A stretch of 64,000 bases of DNA. It comes from Antilocapra americana. Lineage: Eukaryota > Chordata > Mammalia > Artiodactyla > Antilocapridae. The notes under the pieces are model-generated. The model saw only the letters and a program-made list of their open reading frames with translations, ran no database searches and was not told where the DNA came from. Of the stretch, positions 43,466 to 55,387 are shown piece by piece (the first letter of the stretch is position 1; every line of letters begins with the position of its first letter). The position numbers were made by a program, and so were the translations under genes. The DNA is taken from positions 21,135,619-21,199,618 of the forward strand of contig ML664199.1 of assembly GCA_007570785.1 (NCBI GenBank). Direction: 5' to 3'.

Positions 43466-45369
43466 CCACCACATGTATGTTTCCAGGGTTTACTTGGATT
43501 GTAGAATGGAGGTTTCATTTTTAGCGTATACTCTCCTACCCCCAAATGGAAAACTTTAATTAATACAAATAAACTTTTGATAAATTGCAATTATTTACAT
43601 CTTATGAAATTTGAACTATTTATCCTAATCAAGCCTTTTAACAGGAAGAATTTTGAGTCATTTTCTCATGATTCTCATGAGCCTGAGCCTCTGTCCTTCT
43701 GTATGGACACACCATGCACAGGAGTGATGACAAAAACAAAACATGACAGGCCTCAAAGAGGGATGCCTTCCTTTCTTTCTGTGGAGCAAAACTGCAAGAA
43801 GCAACGATATTCACTGTCTATTGTAACTTTAGTGGTTTTCCAAATTGCCTGCAATACAGCAAGCTCTTTGTTCAGACTTTTTAAAATAACACAAACAGAA
43901 AACATGCAGAACATTGAGAGTGAAGGCTGACAGGGTCTTTTCAGCTGATGAGAAGTAATAATAAAAACAACCTGCACAATATGAATTACAAAGAAATACC
44001 TGTCCTTACCTTTTAGATTTCAAGGCTTCTCTACATTTGTAATATAATGTTTATATTTTGAAATGGTGGTTTATGTCCTTTTCCCCCACTTTTATTTTCT
44101 TTCATTAAAAAATAAAAAAGCCCTTCTAGGTGTGGGATAAGTACACAGTGAGGTGTATGATAAGCACTACAGTAATTTTGAAAATGTGTATTATTTGGCA
44201 AAATAGTCTGTAATAATTTCAGCCATTGTGTATGTCTGTATTTGAACACTTCTTTAAAAGTGAATTTTTGATCTGATGGACTGTAATAACTTCTTCTGCA
44301 GCAGATCCCTCTCAGATGCTGAATTATTGGGCCTCCACTGCAGTTATGGTTTATTGGGTAAATAATAGTCTGACTGTACCAAGGCAAGAGTTATGGACGG
44401 GCCAGTGTACATGTTGGCTGCCTATGAATCCTGCCAGTTTCATTGAAAAGAATTACTAGAGTATGCAGGCCAATGGGAAGGGCAGGATTCCCTTTGGATA
44501 ATCATAGTGCTGTGCCCACTATACTCTTCAAGGTCTTTTGTTCTTCCTTTCTCATTAGAACATGACAGCAGCTCTGAGGGGTCAGTGTTGGGAGCCAATG
44601 AGAAAGCAGAATTTAAGTGACTCACCGGGACCCTTGGGACTCCTCAGATGGAGAACTTGGCTGTGAAGGTGGGTCTCCCTCTGTGTGGGGGTGGCAGCTG
44701 CTTCCTCCTCCTCAGTGTCTGTAGCAGGTGTAGAGCAAGGAGCTTTAGATGTAGCATTTCACTTGAAAGTTAAAAAAAAAAAAGATTAATATGACGTTTA
44801 AATGTCAACAGTGTTCAAGTCTGGTCACATTTTGAGATCAAAAGAGAGAAAAACCATTTTAAGAAATTAGCAGGAAGAGTGGTCATGTTGAAAGGAAGAA
44901 TTAGTCATTTTATTTAAAAGCTGAAGTTCTAGGTTTGGAAATGCAGATGACGAGGACCTTCACTGTAGTCATAGGTATATGGAATGAGGTGCCAGTTCAG
45001 TAATGTCACCAGGAGTGTTTTTTAGCAAATGGCCAAAATTGTGTATTTCTTAAAATAAATTTCTTTTAAAGAAACAAGACAGATTTTCAGAACTGAGTTT
45101 ATTCTAGGGACTTACATTCAGGAAGTTCAAGATGTACTCCAAAGTGGTCTTATCAGAGTTGATAAATTAAGAATTTCCCAAATTCTCCTTAGTAAAAGAC
45201 AAAAAGACTTCATCCTTTTTCCCTTTTATTTAACCTATTTGTTCTTGCTGATGGGATTATGTCCCCAATTTTTTTTTTTTGCAGTTGAAAGGTAAATATT
45301 TATTGCTACCATCTTCTATACAACTCACTCAGCATTGTTGGATATAATAACATGAGTAAGATATTATGC
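43463..45369. other. Repeat-poor single-copy stretch
   Basis: No repeat family recognised in 1.9 kb. Frames of 117 codons (43577-43930, forward) and 118 codons (44031-44387, reverse) show no recognisable domain. 44260-44360 (CTTCTGCAGCAGATCCCTC, GGCCTCCACTGCAGTTATGG) has some conserved-element texture. Confidence 0.4.
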
Positions 45370-46015
45370 CTGCTGTATTAGTTTTTATTGCTATTTTATA
45401 AATTACCACAAACGCATTAGGGCTTAAATCAACAGCCACTCATTAGCTTAAATCAACAGCCACTCATTAGCTTTTGTAGGTCAGAAGTTTAGCACACTGT
45501 GGCTGGGTTCTCTGCTCAGAGTTTCACTAGGGTAAAATCAAGCTGTCAGCTTGGTCATATTTCTGTACAGGGGCTCTGGGAAAGAACCCACATCCAGGTC
45601 ATTCATGGGAGAATTCAGTTATTTGTGGTTGCAGGACTGAGGTTCCTGTATTCTCTCTGACTTTTTTTGCTGAAGGCTGCTCATGATTCCTAGACACTTC
45701 CTGCATTCCTTGCCATGTAGCCCCCTCCTGTCTTAAAACCAGCAATGAGAATTTCTCAGGTGTCAAATTCCTTGTGTACCTGGACGCACAGACTTTCCTT
45801 TCTAATGAAGAAAGTTTTGTGCCTTTAAAGGGCTCAGGTGATTATTTTAGGCCCACCCAGATAATCTATCTTAATGTCAACTGATTTGGGGCCTTAATTT
45901 CATTTGCAAAATCTTCACAGCAGTACTTGGATTAATGCTTGATTGAATAACTTGGAGCTGTATGTATACCAGTCACCAGGAATCATTTTATAATTTTGCC
46001 TACCTTATCTACCCT
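45370..46015 (+). mobile_element. Ancient mammalian interspersed repeat, near full length
   Basis: Starts GTATTAGTTTTTATTGCTAT and AAATTACCACAAACGC, then TAGGTCAGAAGTTTAGCAC and GGTTCTCTGCTCAGAG. It ends TTTAGGCCCACCCAGATAAT, TCAACTGATTTGGGGCC and TTTGCCTACCTTATC. The same general type as 7606-8540, family not assigned. Confidence 0.55.
45423..45470. repeat. 24-bp tandem duplication
   Basis: Two identical adjacent 24-base units, at 45423-45446 and 45447-45470. The unit starts CTTAAATCAACAGCC and ends CATTAG. It lies inside the old repeat. Confidence 0.95.
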
Positions 46016-46039
46016 AAGGGAGATTAAAGCCCTTCATGA

Positions 46040-46600
46040 TGGATAAAACTAGGATATAAAGAGATAGGATGCAGGAAGAATTCTAAGAGCTGTAGGAGAG
46101 GGATAAATCAGATTTAACAGGAGTTTAAAAGCAGGAGTAATCACTTTTGCTTAAGAAAATCTAGAGAGATTTCATATAAAGAACCTGGAAATATTTTTAT
46201 TAATGGAGATGAGGATACTCCAGGCAGAGATAATAGTGCAAACAGAGGCACAGAGATGGGAAAGGGAAGCAGGTTAGGGAAAGGTTGGTTAGCAGTACTA
46301 TATGAACTGAGCATGAAATATATTTGGAATATTTGGGAAAGACTTCAAATACCAGGTATATTAATTTTTTTCTAAATGGGTGAGAATGGGCTACCTCTAA
46401 AAGTCATTAAATACGAGATAGATGTGATGGGAACTATACTTTAGAAAGATTGGAAGCAGAACAGGAAAAAAGTTGGAGTTGGTGGGAGGTGTCCAGGAAG
46501 GGCCTTTGGCAATAGCCTGCAAGGTGATGTGGACCCCAACTCTACTAGGGAAAGTGAGAATGGAGGAAAGAGAATGGTTGAATGAGATGAGGGAGTCTAT
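46040..46600 (-). mobile_element. L2 LINE region, reverse
   Basis: GATACTCCAGGCAGAGATAA, GTGCAAACAGAGGCACAGAG, ACTTTAGAAAGATTGG and GTGTCCAGGAAGGGCCTTTG are in reverse L2 order. The outer limits are vague. The 105-codon reverse frame at 46397-46714 derives from it. Confidence 0.5.
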
Positions 46601-46797
46601 AAATTTGAAAACAGCCTGGAAATATGGAGGGAAAGGAATGGGAAGCTGACTCCATTTTGAGCCAACTCTCATAAAAAGAGACAGGGACATCAGGATAATT
46701 TGCTTTGGAAACAAAATGCAATGAGGTAGGTTGTATATAGCACATTTCAGATGCCGTCATTGTTGAAAGTGCTCTTGGTCCTCAGTAATCAATAGAA

Positions 46798-46987
46798 GGG
46801 CTTCCCTTGTGGCTCAGCTGGTAAGGAATCTGCCTGCAATTTGGGAGACCTGGGTTCAATCCCTGAGTTGGGAAGATCCCCTGGAGAAGAGAAAGGCTAC
46901 CCACTCCAGTATTCTGGCCTGGAGAACTGCATGGACTGTATAGTCCATGGGGTCACAAAGAGTCAGACACGACTGAGTGACTTTCAC
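46798..46987 (+). mobile_element. Bov-tA SINE
   Basis: Head GGGCTTCCCTTGTGGCTCAG with GGTTCAATCCC, body to ACGACTGAGTGACTTTCAC. An exact 11-bp direct repeat (AATCAATAGAA) at 46787-46797 and 46988-46998. Confidence 0.95.
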
Positions 46988-46998
46988 AATCAATAGAA

Positions 46999-47695
46999 AG
47001 AGGGAGCCAAGGCCACACTAGACAAAGGCTAGTGGAGTGGAACCACCTGAGCTCTAAGGCCGCCATGAATGAGCAAATACAGAATGAAAATGAATCCAGT
47101 TAGAGAAGCAGAAGTATGCTGATCATTGGTAGTAAAGATACATGGGGTCTTGACTTGATCATTTTGGAGAAGTTAGTGGTGATAGACATGGAATGTATAG
47201 TCTAGTCCCAAAGTGTAAGCAGTTATTAAAAATTAGTTAGAACAAAGGGACTCAGCCACCTCTAAGAAAACCGATACACTATTCAGAAACTATTCATATA
47301 AGTTGTCCAGTCATTTAGGCTACAGAAGCTGGAGGAGGCAACTCATAGTCCAAGGGCTTGCAGTAAACACATTGGGAAAAGGACTAATGTCTGTTCTTTG
47401 GGCTAAATTGTGTTATTGCGATGATCTGCACAGTTTTTAAGATGAGGATATTAGTATCACATTTACAATCAGAAGGTATAGACAAGGCTAACACTATTAT
47501 TTAATATACTAATTTTCAGAGAATGATGAATCAGTTTCCTGGTAGGCAGGTGGAAATGTGGTTCCCTTAGAAAAGTGATAGAGAGTCTATATTCCATAGA
47601 CTTTTGAGGAAGGACAGAAATGAAAGTTTTGATATATGAAAAAGATAGGGAGGAAATTATTATTAACTACTCTCAGTTAAGCGACCCCCACCCCC
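46999..47695. other. Single-copy stretch
   Basis: Nothing firm. A purine-rich texture continuing from 46540 could be decayed L2. Confidence 0.35.
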
Positions 47696-47835
47696 TTAAA
47701 TGACTCAGACGGTAAAGAATCTGCCTGAAGTGCCGGAGACCTTGTTTCAATCCCTGGGTCAGGTAGATCCCCTGAAGAAGGGAATGGCTACCCACTCTAG
47801 TATTCTTGCATGGAGAATCCCATGGACGAAAGAGA
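47696..47835 (+). mobile_element. Bov-tA SINE, truncated at both ends
   Basis: Starts at TTAAATGACTCAGACGGTAAAG (head lost), contains TTTCAATCCCTGGGTCAGG and ends after CCCATGGACGAAAGAG, without the terminal third. Confidence 0.85.
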
Positions 47836-49134
47836 AAAAAACTGTGCTCATGAATGGGCAGGATTGTTTGCTTATTTTAAAGAATCTGGTAGCTTTATGT
47901 TTATTTGTAGATGGAGGAAAAGGAACCAGGAGAGCTACTAAAAATGAGCAGTGAGGAGTGATGGTGTGAAGACCTAGAGGGGAGAGAGAAAGGGATGAGA
48001 TCAGAGCAGTGGTGAAGTTAGTGGGATCCTTCTCTCTGGTGGGAGGAAAGGTTAGGTTATGAAAAAATGTAGAACACATCATCCTTAACCAGCAATGTTG
48101 TCCATCTAAAAATCGTTAATTTTTCCTTCCTAAAATCTGTTTTTGAAAGTAATTACATGATAAATATGTTCATATTCTCCCATACATGTGCTTCATATTA
48201 AGACTTAGGTTTTCAAACTTCTGAGTGAAGGTAGGAATATCCTTGGAATATCTCAACCAGCCCATGCAGCAGAGTAAGACAGGGGCCTGGCACCAAGTCA
48301 AGAATATCAGAACCCAAATGTTCTGCGGGAGTCTATGTTAGCAGTGCCAAGCCAGGGGGGAGGAGGGGAGGTGCTAGCCAGAAGATGAAACAGAGGGTCA
48401 GCTTCCCAAGGAGACTACAGAGCTGAGGATGGAGTGCCTGGGGGAGGAGAGAATGAGTCAAGAGTGAAGGGCCAGAGCAAAGCCAAAGACACAGTGAAGG
48501 AGATGTGGACCAAGTATTGGCTCAGTTTAAGACGGTTGTGCAACTGCAGAACTTAATGATGAATGAAAAAAAAAAACTCTTTTTCATGGTAGTACATCTA
48601 AGATGTTCCTATCAAACTGCAGAAAGTCTGAGAATGGTAGGTTCTTTAAACAATCTCCAAGCCCGTTCATGCCCCAGTGTCTCCTCCCTGGTCTTTATGG
48701 GCATCCTTGCTTATTCAACTCAGAACACCAGTTTTACCTCAACTTTTCCATACAGCTTTTGTTTTTGCGAGGAATAGCCTCCTAGTACCATCTACCAAAA
48801 GCATTCCATTTAGGCCATAAGTTTCTGAAATCCCAACCTCTCCAGGTAAATATATTGGCCTAAGTATGGAATTTCTTCCAACTAGCTCTTCCAAACAAGA
48901 GACCATGGCATCCCTTCCACCCTGTGTTTTCTAAGAGGTATCTCTCTTGTTGTCCTTGATGATAAAAAAAGTCTTTGTGCATATAACTTGTAAAGAATAT
49001 GCTCCAACCTTACCTATCTTCCTCAAAGGGTCATTTTAACTTTTGAGTGCTTTGTACACATCTAAATTTCTTGATCTCCAGGTGAACTCAGGATAATGTA
49101 ATATTTTATTTGGTTTATTTAGCGTATATTTCTT
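47836..49134. other. Single-copy stretch
   Basis: No repeat assigned. It includes a G-rich patch at 48354-48370. Frames of 107 codons (47759-48082, reverse) and 90 codons (48505-48777) lack any recognisable domain. Confidence 0.38.
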
Positions 49135-49465
49135 GAGCTCTCACTGTCTTGCCAGAGTGGTGATGGTGCTGCTGGTGGTGTGTGTGCCTGTGTCAGAGAT
49201 GGGGATCCAGGTGGAGGAAATAGTGTTTGTGAGAAAAGAGACATGCCTGGAAACATTGCAGTGGGTGCGCTGTGGCCAGATGACAAAATGTACAGAGGCA
49301 TAAGGATGGGCAGTTCATGGGTAGAGCAATTCATCTGACAGTGTCTGTTGAAAAGGAGCTGAGCTGTTGTTATAAGGTGCTTGGAGTGTGTTCCAAAGGC
49401 AGTGAGGGAGCCACAGGTTTTCAAGCAGGGGAGTAAAATAACTGTGACCTCTGTGAAGAGATCTG
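49135..49465 (-). mobile_element. L2 LINE region, reverse
   Basis: GAGATGGGGATCCAGGTGG, ACAGAGGCATAAGGATGG, AAGGTGCTTGGAGTGTG, GCAGTGAGGGAGCCACAGG and TTTTCAAGCAGGGGAGTAAA match the reverse L2 order. Confidence 0.62.
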
Positions 49466-49702
49466 AATCTTTTTCAGCAAAGTGAGGTAATCAGTAAAAG
49501 ATCTTGCTAAATTAAGCTACATTTAATGCATGTGACGTGAATGTAAGGAAGAGGTAATATTGTCGCTACGTGGTAGTGGGGAGAAGTTGGAATCTGGAAG
49601 AATCGATGGACCACTGTGTGCGTTCAGATAAGACATGGTGGAGATCATAGGAATATGGAAGACTTCTGGTTTTGCCTTTGGGTTTCAGATTATTTTACAG
49701 AT

Positions 49703-50018
49703 TTCTTTTTTTAATTTGTTTTTAATTGAAGGATTATTGCTTTATAGTATTGTGTTGGTTTCTGCTGTACAACCACATGAATCAACTGCAAGTATACATA
49801 TATCCCTTCCCTCAGAAGCCTCCCTCTCACCTCCCCCTACCCTTTCCCCCTGCAACCAGGCGAGTCATCACAGAGCACTGAGCTGAGCTCCTTGTGCTAT
49901 ATAGCAGCTTTCCATTAGCTATTTTACACATGGTAGTGTATATATATCATGTTGTTCTCACAATTCATCCCCCTCCTTCCCTCACTGTGTCCACAAGTCC
50001 ATTCTCTGTGTCTTCGCA
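49703..50018 (-). mobile_element. L1 LINE 3' end, reverse
   Basis: T-rich left end, AATTGAAGGATTATTGCTTTA, GTGTTGGTTTCTGCTGTACA, AGCTCCTTGTGCTATATAGC, CATGGTAGTGTATATATATC. A CAGATTT-type repeat at each end (about 49694 and 50017) may be the target duplication. The C runs at 49822-49850 give a quadruplex motif on the minus strand. Confidence 0.9.
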
Positions 50019-50020
50019 GA

Positions 50021-52240
50021 TTTTTTAAAATGAACATGAATTACAATTTATCATTTTAAAAAATCTCATAGGCATTATTATGAAAGAAAATAGAAATGAC
50101 TGACTTTGGGAGGATTGGTAGTGAGAAAAGGACAGAGTTGAGAGATATTTTGAAAATACTGGACTTGGATGAAGAACAGACCTCCTGCCACCACATATGT
50201 ACAAATTCTGTGTTAGATTTATAGTGTTGGATTTTGACTGCTGAGTTCTTTTGAGACTGTAAGGTAATCTCAGGACTCTGTGAGTGTGGGAGGCTGAAGT
50301 GGTCTCCCTAACAGACATTTGGGAAGTTGAGGTCCTCACGTAGGGAAATGAAGTTCATAGGAAGGATTGCACCCAGCTAGAAGAAGAGTCTCTCTCATAT
50401 CTCATTCTTTCAAGTCAGCCCTTTATGCAAGGCCACTGTGCTGGGGATTTTTGGCCACTTCTCAGGGATGGGGAGGACCACCTTCCGATGGCTGCAATTT
50501 GGGAGCTAGGAAGGCTCAGTCATTCCCAGAGGACTCCGTGCTAAAATTGACTGAACTGTATTTCATACATTAGACTGTCCGTTACTTGTTATTCTTGTAT
50601 TTATTTTCTTTCTATAATCTTTGCTTAACAGAATCTTGTCTCAGCTGGGCTTTGAGGAATGGAAGAAAAGGTTGTTTCCATGTTGGGCTAAACCACTCCA
50701 TGGGGCTCCTGTTCTTGGTAACATTAATTAGCATGAGTTTCCCAAGGGAGGGTGAGTCTCAGGGTATGAGTGGGAGGCTATGAGTTCCAGATAGCCTTCA
50801 CTAGGGGTGATTCTCCCTCTGTTACTGTGAAGGATTGGGTCTGATCTTTTTAAAGGTATCTGCATATAACTTGGTGCCTATTAAGTCGAAGGTAAAATTG
50901 GGAAAGAGAGAGGTTTTGAGTACAACTTGATGTTCTGTTTGCAAAGTGAGACAACAGTTGCCATGAAATAAAAGGCACTCCCAAAGGACAGGTTTTATGG
51001 GAAATAATAGTGTGTGACCCAAACATGTAAGGGGGAGGTGTCTTCGTTCTTATCAGGTGCGATCATCCAGGAGGTGGCTACAATCATATGTTCTCTATGC
51101 AAAGAAAGATGTTACACACCAGGACTAGAACTCAAGAAGCCATATCCAAACAGGGGATGATAAGACTGTTCTTACTGCCTCAAGACATTGCTGTAAGAAT
51201 AAAACCAACTGTGACGTGACTGAGGATTGATTTTGGAAGTAGAGTGAGATAATGCATACAAAAATACCAAAATATATGTTACTATTATTGAAAATAATAA
51301 CCAAGAACTCTATTTTTTTTTCTGCCTATCGCCTTCACCTTTCTGCAGTGTATTATTACTCTTGCTGTTTTCAGAAGCACTTTTAATTATGTTATTGTCA
51401 GACCTAAAGCTAAGATCTATTTGGAGAACTCCTTTGTTCTCTATTAACAAAGTTTGAGTTTTTCCTGGGAGAGTTGTATTTAAGATGTAATGATTAAAAA
51501 ATAATAATAAAATTGAAATATATCATGATCTCAATCTGACTAAAATCTGGTTCATCTTTAAAAAAAATCAAAACATTTTTCTTTAAAGTCTGGTAACTTT
51601 TGATTTCATTCAGTCAAGACTGAGATAGCTACCTACATTTGGAATTGAAGGAAGGAAATAATTTATTTTAAAACACCACAAAATCCCAGAATATTACTAA
51701 TACTATAAGGTTTTTTCCCCCAACTCAATTTATCTGGAGAAACCCTGATTTGCATATGTTTGCATCTATTTATATGTATAATTCAAGTGACTCTCAACTC
51801 CAAGTATGTAAGATGAAATAAATTAACTCTTTGTTTTAACCTGTTGTGATTCATATAATACTATGTGGTAGGTGTGGACACTTTAAATGTCTTTTAAAGG
51901 AGAAGAATTTAAGAAGTGAGGAGGTAGACAGTTAGGGTAGACTTGGCCTCAGGAGTAAGGATGAGAAGGAGAGAGGGTCCTGGGAGAGTGTCAGTATGAG
52001 CAGATATATCCCTGAGTGTGTGGGCTTACAGAGCATCTTCTAGCTGAACAAGGGAGGTCCCAGAGGAGGGTTTTGAGACACTTCCATCTGTAATCAGGGA
52101 CCTGATCAGAGCTTGTGGAGGCAAAGTTTGTCCATGGTCCCCTGCACCTCACCAGTACTGCCCTCCTTATATTATAACCTTGCCTTCCTTTCAGAGACCC
52201 CCAGGCATGTCTTGATTTTATGCAAATCTATCTTATATAA
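50021..52240. other. Single-copy stretch
   Basis: No repeat family recognised in 2.2 kb. A weak CTCF-like core (CCAGGAGGTGGCTA) is at 51067-51080. The longest frame is 104 codons (50025-50339, reverse), without family features. Confidence 0.4.
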
Positions 52241-52475
52241 GGCTTCCCAGGTGACTCAGTGGTGAAGAATGCCTGCCAATGCAGGAGACACAGGAGACCA
52301 GGGTTCGATCCCTTGCCCTCGATCCAAGGGGTTGGGAAGATCCCCTAGAGAAAGAAATGGCAAACCATGCCAGTACTCTCGCTAGGATAATCCCATGGAT
52401 AGAGGAGCCTGGTGGGCTACAGTCCATGGGGCCACAAAATGTCAGACATGATTTAGCAATTAAAACACAACGGAG
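52241..52475 (+). mobile_element. Bov-tA SINE with internal insertion
   Basis: Head GGCTTCCCAGGTGACTCAGT with GGTTCGATCC, body through CCATGGATAGAGGAGCCTGG to ACATGATTTAGCAATTAA. Relative to other copies, about 14 extra bases follow GTTCGATCC, with CGATCC repeated at 52306-52311 and 52320-52325. Confidence 0.9.
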
Positions 52476-52859
52476 CACACACACATGCACGCAAGTGGAT
52501 TTTAGTTGAAACACGATTTCTCCTAATGAGTAGTAAAAACTAATTAGGTTTTGTCATTTATTCACTTGGAATTTTGTCTCACTGAAACCTTGATACTCTA
52601 TTTAACCTACTTCTAGTTGGCAAATATCTGCTGCCATGTTAGGTTATGCTTTTTTGCTTAAATTAACTCTTGAATAATATCACATAGCAGATATAGGAGA
52701 TTGGGTAGGGGAGAAAAAGTTTCCTTTATTATTTTTTTTAAATACAAGACTGATTTTATTATATTACCAGGGAAATAAGTTAGATTGCTCTGGCAGTCTC
52801 AATAAATCACACATGAAGTCATCTTTTTTTCCCCTAAATTAAATTTTTATTTAAATAAA
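52476..52859. other. AT-rich single-copy stretch
   Basis: A short CA-rich run (about 52476-52494) trails the SINE. The rest is unassigned. Confidence 0.4.
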
Positions 52860-53460
52860 AGTGTTATGTTTGTATTTGAGCTGACAGCTAAATCTGATAA
52901 TTAGAGTGCATGAAGTTGGCTTTGATTGGCATTGTAATTGGATTGTCATTGGGCTGAGAACCTATTATCTTTGGATCATGCCCCATGAAATCTGTTGAAG
53001 AAACTTTGCTGCCAGTCATTAGAGCCACCATCTTGGCTTACAAATTAGGTTTGAAAGGCTTCTTACCACTGGGAATGTAATTTAAACCACTGCAATTGCA
53101 CTCCCATTAATTAAAATTATATTAAAATTATGGTTCATTTTCTAAATATTTTTTTTGTATTTTATTAGACATACTTATTACTAAATGCTTTAACAAATTA
53201 CATAGCAGTGCTTCGTAAAATTATGTTTCGGAGATAATCCATCTCTTCAGCACATGCTACTCATCACCAGTAGAATTAGTCACAGCTAATCATTAAAAGA
53301 TATACTATTTATGTTTTTTATTACAAGTTTCATAAGGAAGTATTTCCATTATTTTAACATAAAATGCAAGCCCAGCAATGTCTGCTGTAAATTAAGATTG
53401 GTCCTGCCGATAATGAAATATGCAGCTTTTCTATAAGGAGATGTCGTCTGTTATGGTCAC
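52860..53460. promoter_or_regulatory. Candidate conserved non-coding element (strongest)
   Basis: 600 bases with no repeat and dense regulatory-type words: GAGCTGACAGCTAAATC, TTTGATTGGCATTGTAATTGG followed by ATTGTCATTGGGC (three inverted-CCAAT-type ATTGG words in about 30 bases), CTTTGGATCATG, CCATTAATTAAAATTATATT (homeobox-like), CACAGCTAATCATTAAAAG and CCTGCCGATAATG. Stop codons are frequent, so it is not coding. Confidence 0.4.
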
Positions 53461-54384
53461 AGTTCTTCCTGCCTTATTTTTTTCTGTTTTGTTTTTTTCT
53501 TTTCTGAAACAATATAAGCCTGTAAAAGAGAGAAGACTTTTTTTTTTGAGAGAAGATTAAGGAGGGGGAAAAAGCGCACACATGCCAAAAATCTATGCTG
53601 CTCTTTATTCCTATTATTATCTGCTAAAAGCATATCAGAGCTGATTAAGACAGAAGAGGAACTTGTAAGGGCTGAGAATATGAATGAGGTGGGAGTTGGT
53701 GGTGAGGCTGATCCGTCCAGTGGAGAACGGGCTGTGTGTGTCCAGGTCCCTGGTGCACCCTCTCTGGCCCCGACCCTTCTCTCTGGCCATGGAAGCCCAC
53801 ATATTCATAGGCAGATGATGCCATCAACTATGTGGATGTAAAGGGCTCAGAGACATGCTATCTGAGATTCAGAACTAGGCAGAGGTTCTTAGGTGTGCTT
53901 CACTTATTTTATTTCCTTTTTCTTTTGTTTGATTATTGGGTAATATCCCCATCATCATTCAGTTTCTTTCTAATCTTCGGATGATAGTTTGGCAACTTTG
54001 ATGGGATTTGAAAGGATAAAATAAAGTGTTCAAATTCATCCTAACTTAATGTACGTTGCATTAAATATGTGTAACCTCCTGTACCCTCCTAAGAAGTCCC
54101 TCTCAGCAACAGTTTTACCTGGTCTCTATTTCTTTTGCTTCTGTCTCTAGCTTCAGAGTTTTGCTGAGTATCTGACACATAATGAGTGCTCAGAAAATGT
54201 TAAATTGAACTGAACTGAATTAGAATTCTATTTTCTAAAGATTCTAGGTTTAGCTAGAGCCAGATCCCAGGTAAGGTAAAGTGCCTCGCATGGGGATGAT
54301 TAGGAATAATTGATTAAATACTTTCATAATGTATTTTTTGACTATTATAAGGCCTTTTTGTGTGAACATGGCTACCTGCTTTCC
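53461..54384. other. Single-copy stretch
   Basis: T-rich and purine-rich patches at 53470-53575. At 53690-53800 sequence is GC-richer with three CpGs. No repeat or gene recognised. Confidence 0.38.
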
Positions 54385-54545
54385 CAGCCCCCTTTTCTTA
54401 ATAGATGATGACATTGAGGGTCAGAGGGCTGAGAGTTCAAGGTCACATGATTACTGAATAAGTAGCAAAGCTGAGACTCTACCTCAGAGCTACTGTCTCC
54501 AAACTCAGGGCCCTTTCCACTCCCCCATGCTGCCTTCTGAAAAAA
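54385..54545 (-). mobile_element. MIR SINE, reverse
   Basis: CTTAATAGATGATGACATTG, TCAAGGTCACATGATTACTG, AGTAGCAAAGCTGAGACTC and CTCCAAACTCAGGGCCC run in reverse MIR order. Confidence 0.68.
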
Positions 54546-54719
54546 GGACCACATCCCAAAGTGAGGGAGGCAGGCTTTCCCTTCCTCTCTTACTCACCAG
54601 TGGGAGAGGAGCTAGACACTAGCAATATGGATAAAACCCTCAAGAACGTTTGGGCCCCATGACCCTTTGATTCCCTTTCTAGAAATATGTTCTAAAGAGG
54701 TAATCATATGATGAGTTAT

Positions 54720-54990
54720 TTAATCACAGCCAACTTTTATTGGCTGCTCAAAATGAGGCAGGCACAGTGCTCACCACTTTACATATATTTTCTCGCTTAA
54801 GGCTCAGAACAGGCCGACGAGCTATGTTCTTACAATTACTCTCCCCTGAAACAGATGGTGAAATGAGGCATGAGAGGATTTTATAAAATAGGTCCAAGTG
54901 TCCAAGTTAACACAGCTATTTAGAACTTGGAGCCACTCTGAACCTAAAGCTCTTCCTCTCCACTGATCTGCTCATGGCTCAGTCACTGCC
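54720..54990 (-). mobile_element. MIR SINE, reverse
   Basis: CCAACTTTTATTGGCTGCTC, GGCAGGCACAGTGCTCACC, TCTCGCTTAAGGCTCAGAAC, GAAACAGATGGTGAAATGAGG, TCCAAGTTAACACAGCTATT. Separated from the MIR at 54385 by about 175 bases, same orientation. Confidence 0.75.
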
Positions 54991-55387
54991 ATGATTCTTA
55001 AAGCAGAGAGAGCTCGGAAGCAATCTGAAAGCTTGGCGACAGGAAATTCTTTTAGGAAGAATAATCCCACAACTGTAAAAATGATGCTTGAGATGTATAT
55101 AATGGATATTGAAAGATGATTATGATAAAATTAAAATCTATAAAATATTATTCTCCCACTTTGTAAGCATCTGTCCATGGAAAAATATCTGGAGGAATTA
55201 TAACTCTTTTTTTTCTTCATCTATTTTTTTCTTACAATGAGCATACCTAATTGTATAATTGTTATTTTTTTGCTAAAGCACATAATTGGGGAATAGTTTA
55301 GAACTTCTAAAGTATTCAAATAGCATCAATGCATTGTCAAAGAGGTGTATCCCCAAGCAAGGAATGAATTTCCCTTCAAAAAATGGG
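54991..55387. other. Single-copy stretch
   Basis: Nothing recognised. Confidence 0.4.

Noticed and set aside
42941..43474. 177-codon reverse open frame, the longest in the window
   Set aside because: It reads mostly through the complement of the GA and CA tracts, giving cysteine-valine and serine/leucine/proline low-complexity sequence; other frames are open there too. No start context or domain.
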